From Bacteroidia bacterium (GTDB lineage: Bacteria; Planctomycetota; Phycisphaerae; Phycisphaerales; SM1A02): a DNA stretch of 6,223 nucleotides. The stretch's first letter is position 1; every line of letters begins with the position of its first letter. Location of the stretch: assembly GCA_030054235.1 (NCBI GenBank), contig JASGCG010000104.1, positions 1 through 6,223 on the forward strand, given 5' to 3'. Made by a program: the position numbers and the translations under genes. Of the stretch, positions 4,717 through 6,223 are shown piece after piece. Under the pieces are notes generated by a model. That model was not told the DNA's origin. It did not search any database and saw nothing but the letters and a program-made list of their open reading frames with translations.

Positions 4717-6223
4717 ACCGATCCAGATCGCGCCACCCCTGTTCCCATCGTTTGATCGTCATGGTTCCACCAGTGACCGTGACGCGGATCGCACCATCGC
4801 GCGCCGTCACGCTGCGATCGGTCGAAGCATCGAGCCACGCCCATCGATCGCGTGCCAAGCGCGCTGGCCCTGTGCTCTGGCCGATCCATGCGGGCTTCAG
4901 GTGCTCGATGAGCGAAGCCACCCCGGGCCGGAAGCTGCCGTGATGCGGGAGTTCCATCAACAGAGTGTGCCCTGGCGCGACGGCACCATCGATCACTGCA
5001 CGCACGCGCCGAGATCCTTCTTCCTCGATGTCGCCGGTCAGCAACAAGGACGCACCAGGGGCACGGACCAGCCACACGAGGCTGGACTCGTTGCGGGGAA
5101 AGGGTGCCACGCCAACATGGGGATGCAGCGCCGACCACGACTCATCGCCGAGCTTGAGCACATCGTGTGCTTCGATGGCCATCACCGTGCAACCCGCCTG
5201 CCATGCGCCTTCGAGCACGCGTTCCGACGGCGTCCCGGGACAGGCACCCTCCATCACACAAGGTGTGGTCACCACGCACTGCACTGGCAAGCGCTCGAGC
5301 ACATCCACCAGCCCATTCAGGTGATCGAGATCCGCATGCGAAAGCGAGACCATCGTGAGCTCGCTGATGCCGAGCGCCCGCAACGCCGGCACGATCGTCC
5401 GTGCACCGACGTCAGGCACATCGAGGCTCCCACCATCGACCAAGGCCACGGTGTTGCCATGCTCCACGATCCACGCCGAGCCGTTGCCGACATCGAGCAC
5501 CGTGACGCGAAGGTCGAATCGCGCTGGCCAGGCCCACCACGCCAGTGCGGCGAGGGGCGGTGCGAGCCACGCAGGAGTGAAGTGGGTTCGTTGCCTGAGG
5601 CGTGATCGTGGTGTGGTGCGCGATCGATGCATGGCCATGACCAGGCACGCCAAGGCCCCGACACACGCCAAGCCATGGATGGGTTCGACACTCCATGCAG
5701 CGCCTGTCCACATCGCGAGGACGTCGGCCAAGGTCGCGAAGGCAGCAGCACACCACGCCGCCGGGGCGACGATCCACGCGGCGATCGTGCTGCTGGCGGC
5801 GGCGAACAGCAGCGCGATGGTGCACAGCGTCACGATGGCCGCCGACAGCGGTGCCGCGACGATCGATCCCGGCACGACGAGCGGGGTGATCGAACCGAAG
5901 TGATGCATGACGATCGGCGTGCTGGCCAAGCACGCGATCGTGCCGACGATCAAGGCCGCCAACATCCCCTCGATGGTCGCTCGAAGCCGCGCTCGCAGCG
6001 ATCCGGCGGGTGCACCCGAAGCCACCAGTCGATCAGCCCAGGTGTTCGCGATCCGTGGTGCACGGCTGGCCCATGCGGCCAGAGCCGCAGCCACGACGAC
6101 GCTGAGTTGGAACCCGATGTCAAGGAGCGCCGATGGTGCACCGACCACCACGACGATCACGACGATCGACGCCGCATGCCAAGCGCGCACACCACGAGCG
6201 GCCCCGGCCATTCCTGATGCGAG
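4700..6223 (-). CDS. comEC: Partial ComEC/Rec2-type DNA-uptake channel protein (5' end outside window)
   Basis: About 507 C-terminal residues are visible; the frame stays open through the right edge, so the ATG at 6209-6211 is internal. ComEC proteins form the inner-membrane channel that brings single-stranded DNA into the cell in natural transformation, and most run about 700-850 aa. Counting from that Met, 1-230 is the end of the Competence domain, with DIGFQLS at 31-37 and several hydrophobic helices (about 12-45, 82-165, 178-195, 213-230). Residues 235-490 are a metallo-beta-lactamase-like domain with DVGNGS (240-245), LVDGG (257-261), HADLDH (292-297, the HxDxDH metal site), NESSLVW (374-380), LLTGD (390-394) and PHHGS (422-426). 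The metal ligands H292, D294, D296, H297, D394 and H424 appear intact. The first motif differs from the usual DVGQGD: Gln is Asn and the final Asp is Ser. The region after PHHGS is also divergent. It is transcribed towards the exported-protein operon and shows no functional link to it. Confidence 0.93.
   Translation of the reverse strand, partial: LASGMAGAARGVRAWHAASIVVIVVVVGAPSALLDIGFQLSVVVAAALAAWASRAPRIANTWADRLVASGAPAGSLRARLRATIEGMLAALIVGTIACLASTPIVMHHFGSITPLVVPGSIVAAPLSAAIVTLCTIALLFAAASSTIAAWIVAPAAWCAAAFATLADVLAMWTGAAWSVEPIHGLACVGALACLVMAMHRSRTTPRSRLRQRTHFTPAWLAPPLAALAWWAWPARFDLRVTVLDVGNGSAWIVEHGNTVALVDGGSLDVPDVGARTIVPALRALGISELTMVSLSHADLDHLNGLVDVLERLPVQCVVTTPCVMEGACPGTPSERVLEGAWQAGCTVMAIEAHDVLKLGDESWSALHPHVGVAPFPRNESSLVWLVRAPGASLLLTGDIEEEGSRRVRAVIDGAVAPGHTLLMELPHHGSFRPGVASLIEHLKPAWIGQSTGPARLARDRWAWLDASTDRSVTARDGAIRVTVTGGTMTIKRWEQGWRDLDRSTAQP

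Larger units (their letters stand above)
111..6168. repeat. Dispersed over-represented palindrome CGATCG
   Basis: I counted 26 copies by eye between 111 and 6168, in all five genes and on both coding orientations, for example at 111, 261, 475, 779, 1397, 1484, 1841, 1922, 1926 (overlapping), 3903, 3971, 4463, 4594, 5621 and 6163. At about 65% G+C roughly 2 would be expected. The core is shared with GCGATCGC, the cyanobacterial HIP1 element, but here the flanking G and C are not conserved. Codon preference (GAT, ATC, TCG, CGA) may explain part of the excess. Confidence 0.6.

Noticed and set aside
4682..5605. + strand open frame of 307 aa opposite comEC
   Set aside because: It is antisense to the conserved metallo-beta-lactamase domain and is rich in Arg, His and Pro with no domain signal.
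5627..6217. + strand open frame of 196 aa opposite the membrane part of comEC
   Set aside because: It is the complement of hydrophobic helix codons, giving an Arg/Asp/Gly/His-rich sequence with no likely function.
1..6223. tRNA, rRNA, CRISPR, insertion sequence, attachment site or riboswitch
   Set aside because: The window is covered by coding sequence with consistent composition; I saw no spaced direct repeats, transposase motifs, terminal inverted repeats or tRNA-like folds.

Overview
The window is G+C-rich (about 65% by eye) and essentially wall-to-wall coding. It looks like a bacterial chromosome, most likely from the Planctomycetota (a Phycisphaerae-like lineage is my best guess). The main reason is a run of secreted proteins whose order and signature motifs I recall from planctomycete genomes: a long Ala/Glu/Gln-rich coiled-coil protein, a Gln/Ser-rich exported protein ending in a WG-x-LPPRVRE motif, and a prenyltransferase/squalene-cyclase-fold protein ending in YLPIFQR. 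This assignment rests on remembered family features and no database search was possible.

Positions 1-4716 (+ strand) hold four co-directional genes that look like the end of one operon. The first, 1-1629, is cut by the left window edge. Each of the three junctions is the same 4-base ATGA overlap (1626-1629, 2396-2399, 3460-3463), so the genes are probably translationally coupled. Genes 2, 3 and 4 each begin with a signal-peptide-like N-terminus. The set therefore reads as a co-made group of envelope or periplasmic proteins: a coiled coil, a low-complexity linker protein, an alpha/alpha-toroid and a beta-rich repeat protein. None has a recognisable complete catalytic site, so a structural, scaffolding or ligand-binding role is the cautious reading. 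The partners I would expect upstream, outside the window (MoxR ATPase, DUF58 and VWA/BatA-type proteins), cannot be seen here.

Positions 4700-6223 (- strand) hold the C-terminal part of a ComEC/Rec2-type DNA-uptake protein: the end of the membrane Competence domain followed by a metallo-beta-lactamase-like domain. Its start lies beyond the right edge. It converges on the four-gene operon, and the two 3' ends overlap by 17 bases, so there is no intergenic spacer or obvious terminator.

No RNA genes, mobile elements, CRISPR arrays or intergenic stretches over 300 bases were found. The most notable non-gene signal is a strong excess of the palindrome CGATCG: 26 copies counted by eye across all genes, against roughly 2 expected from base composition.
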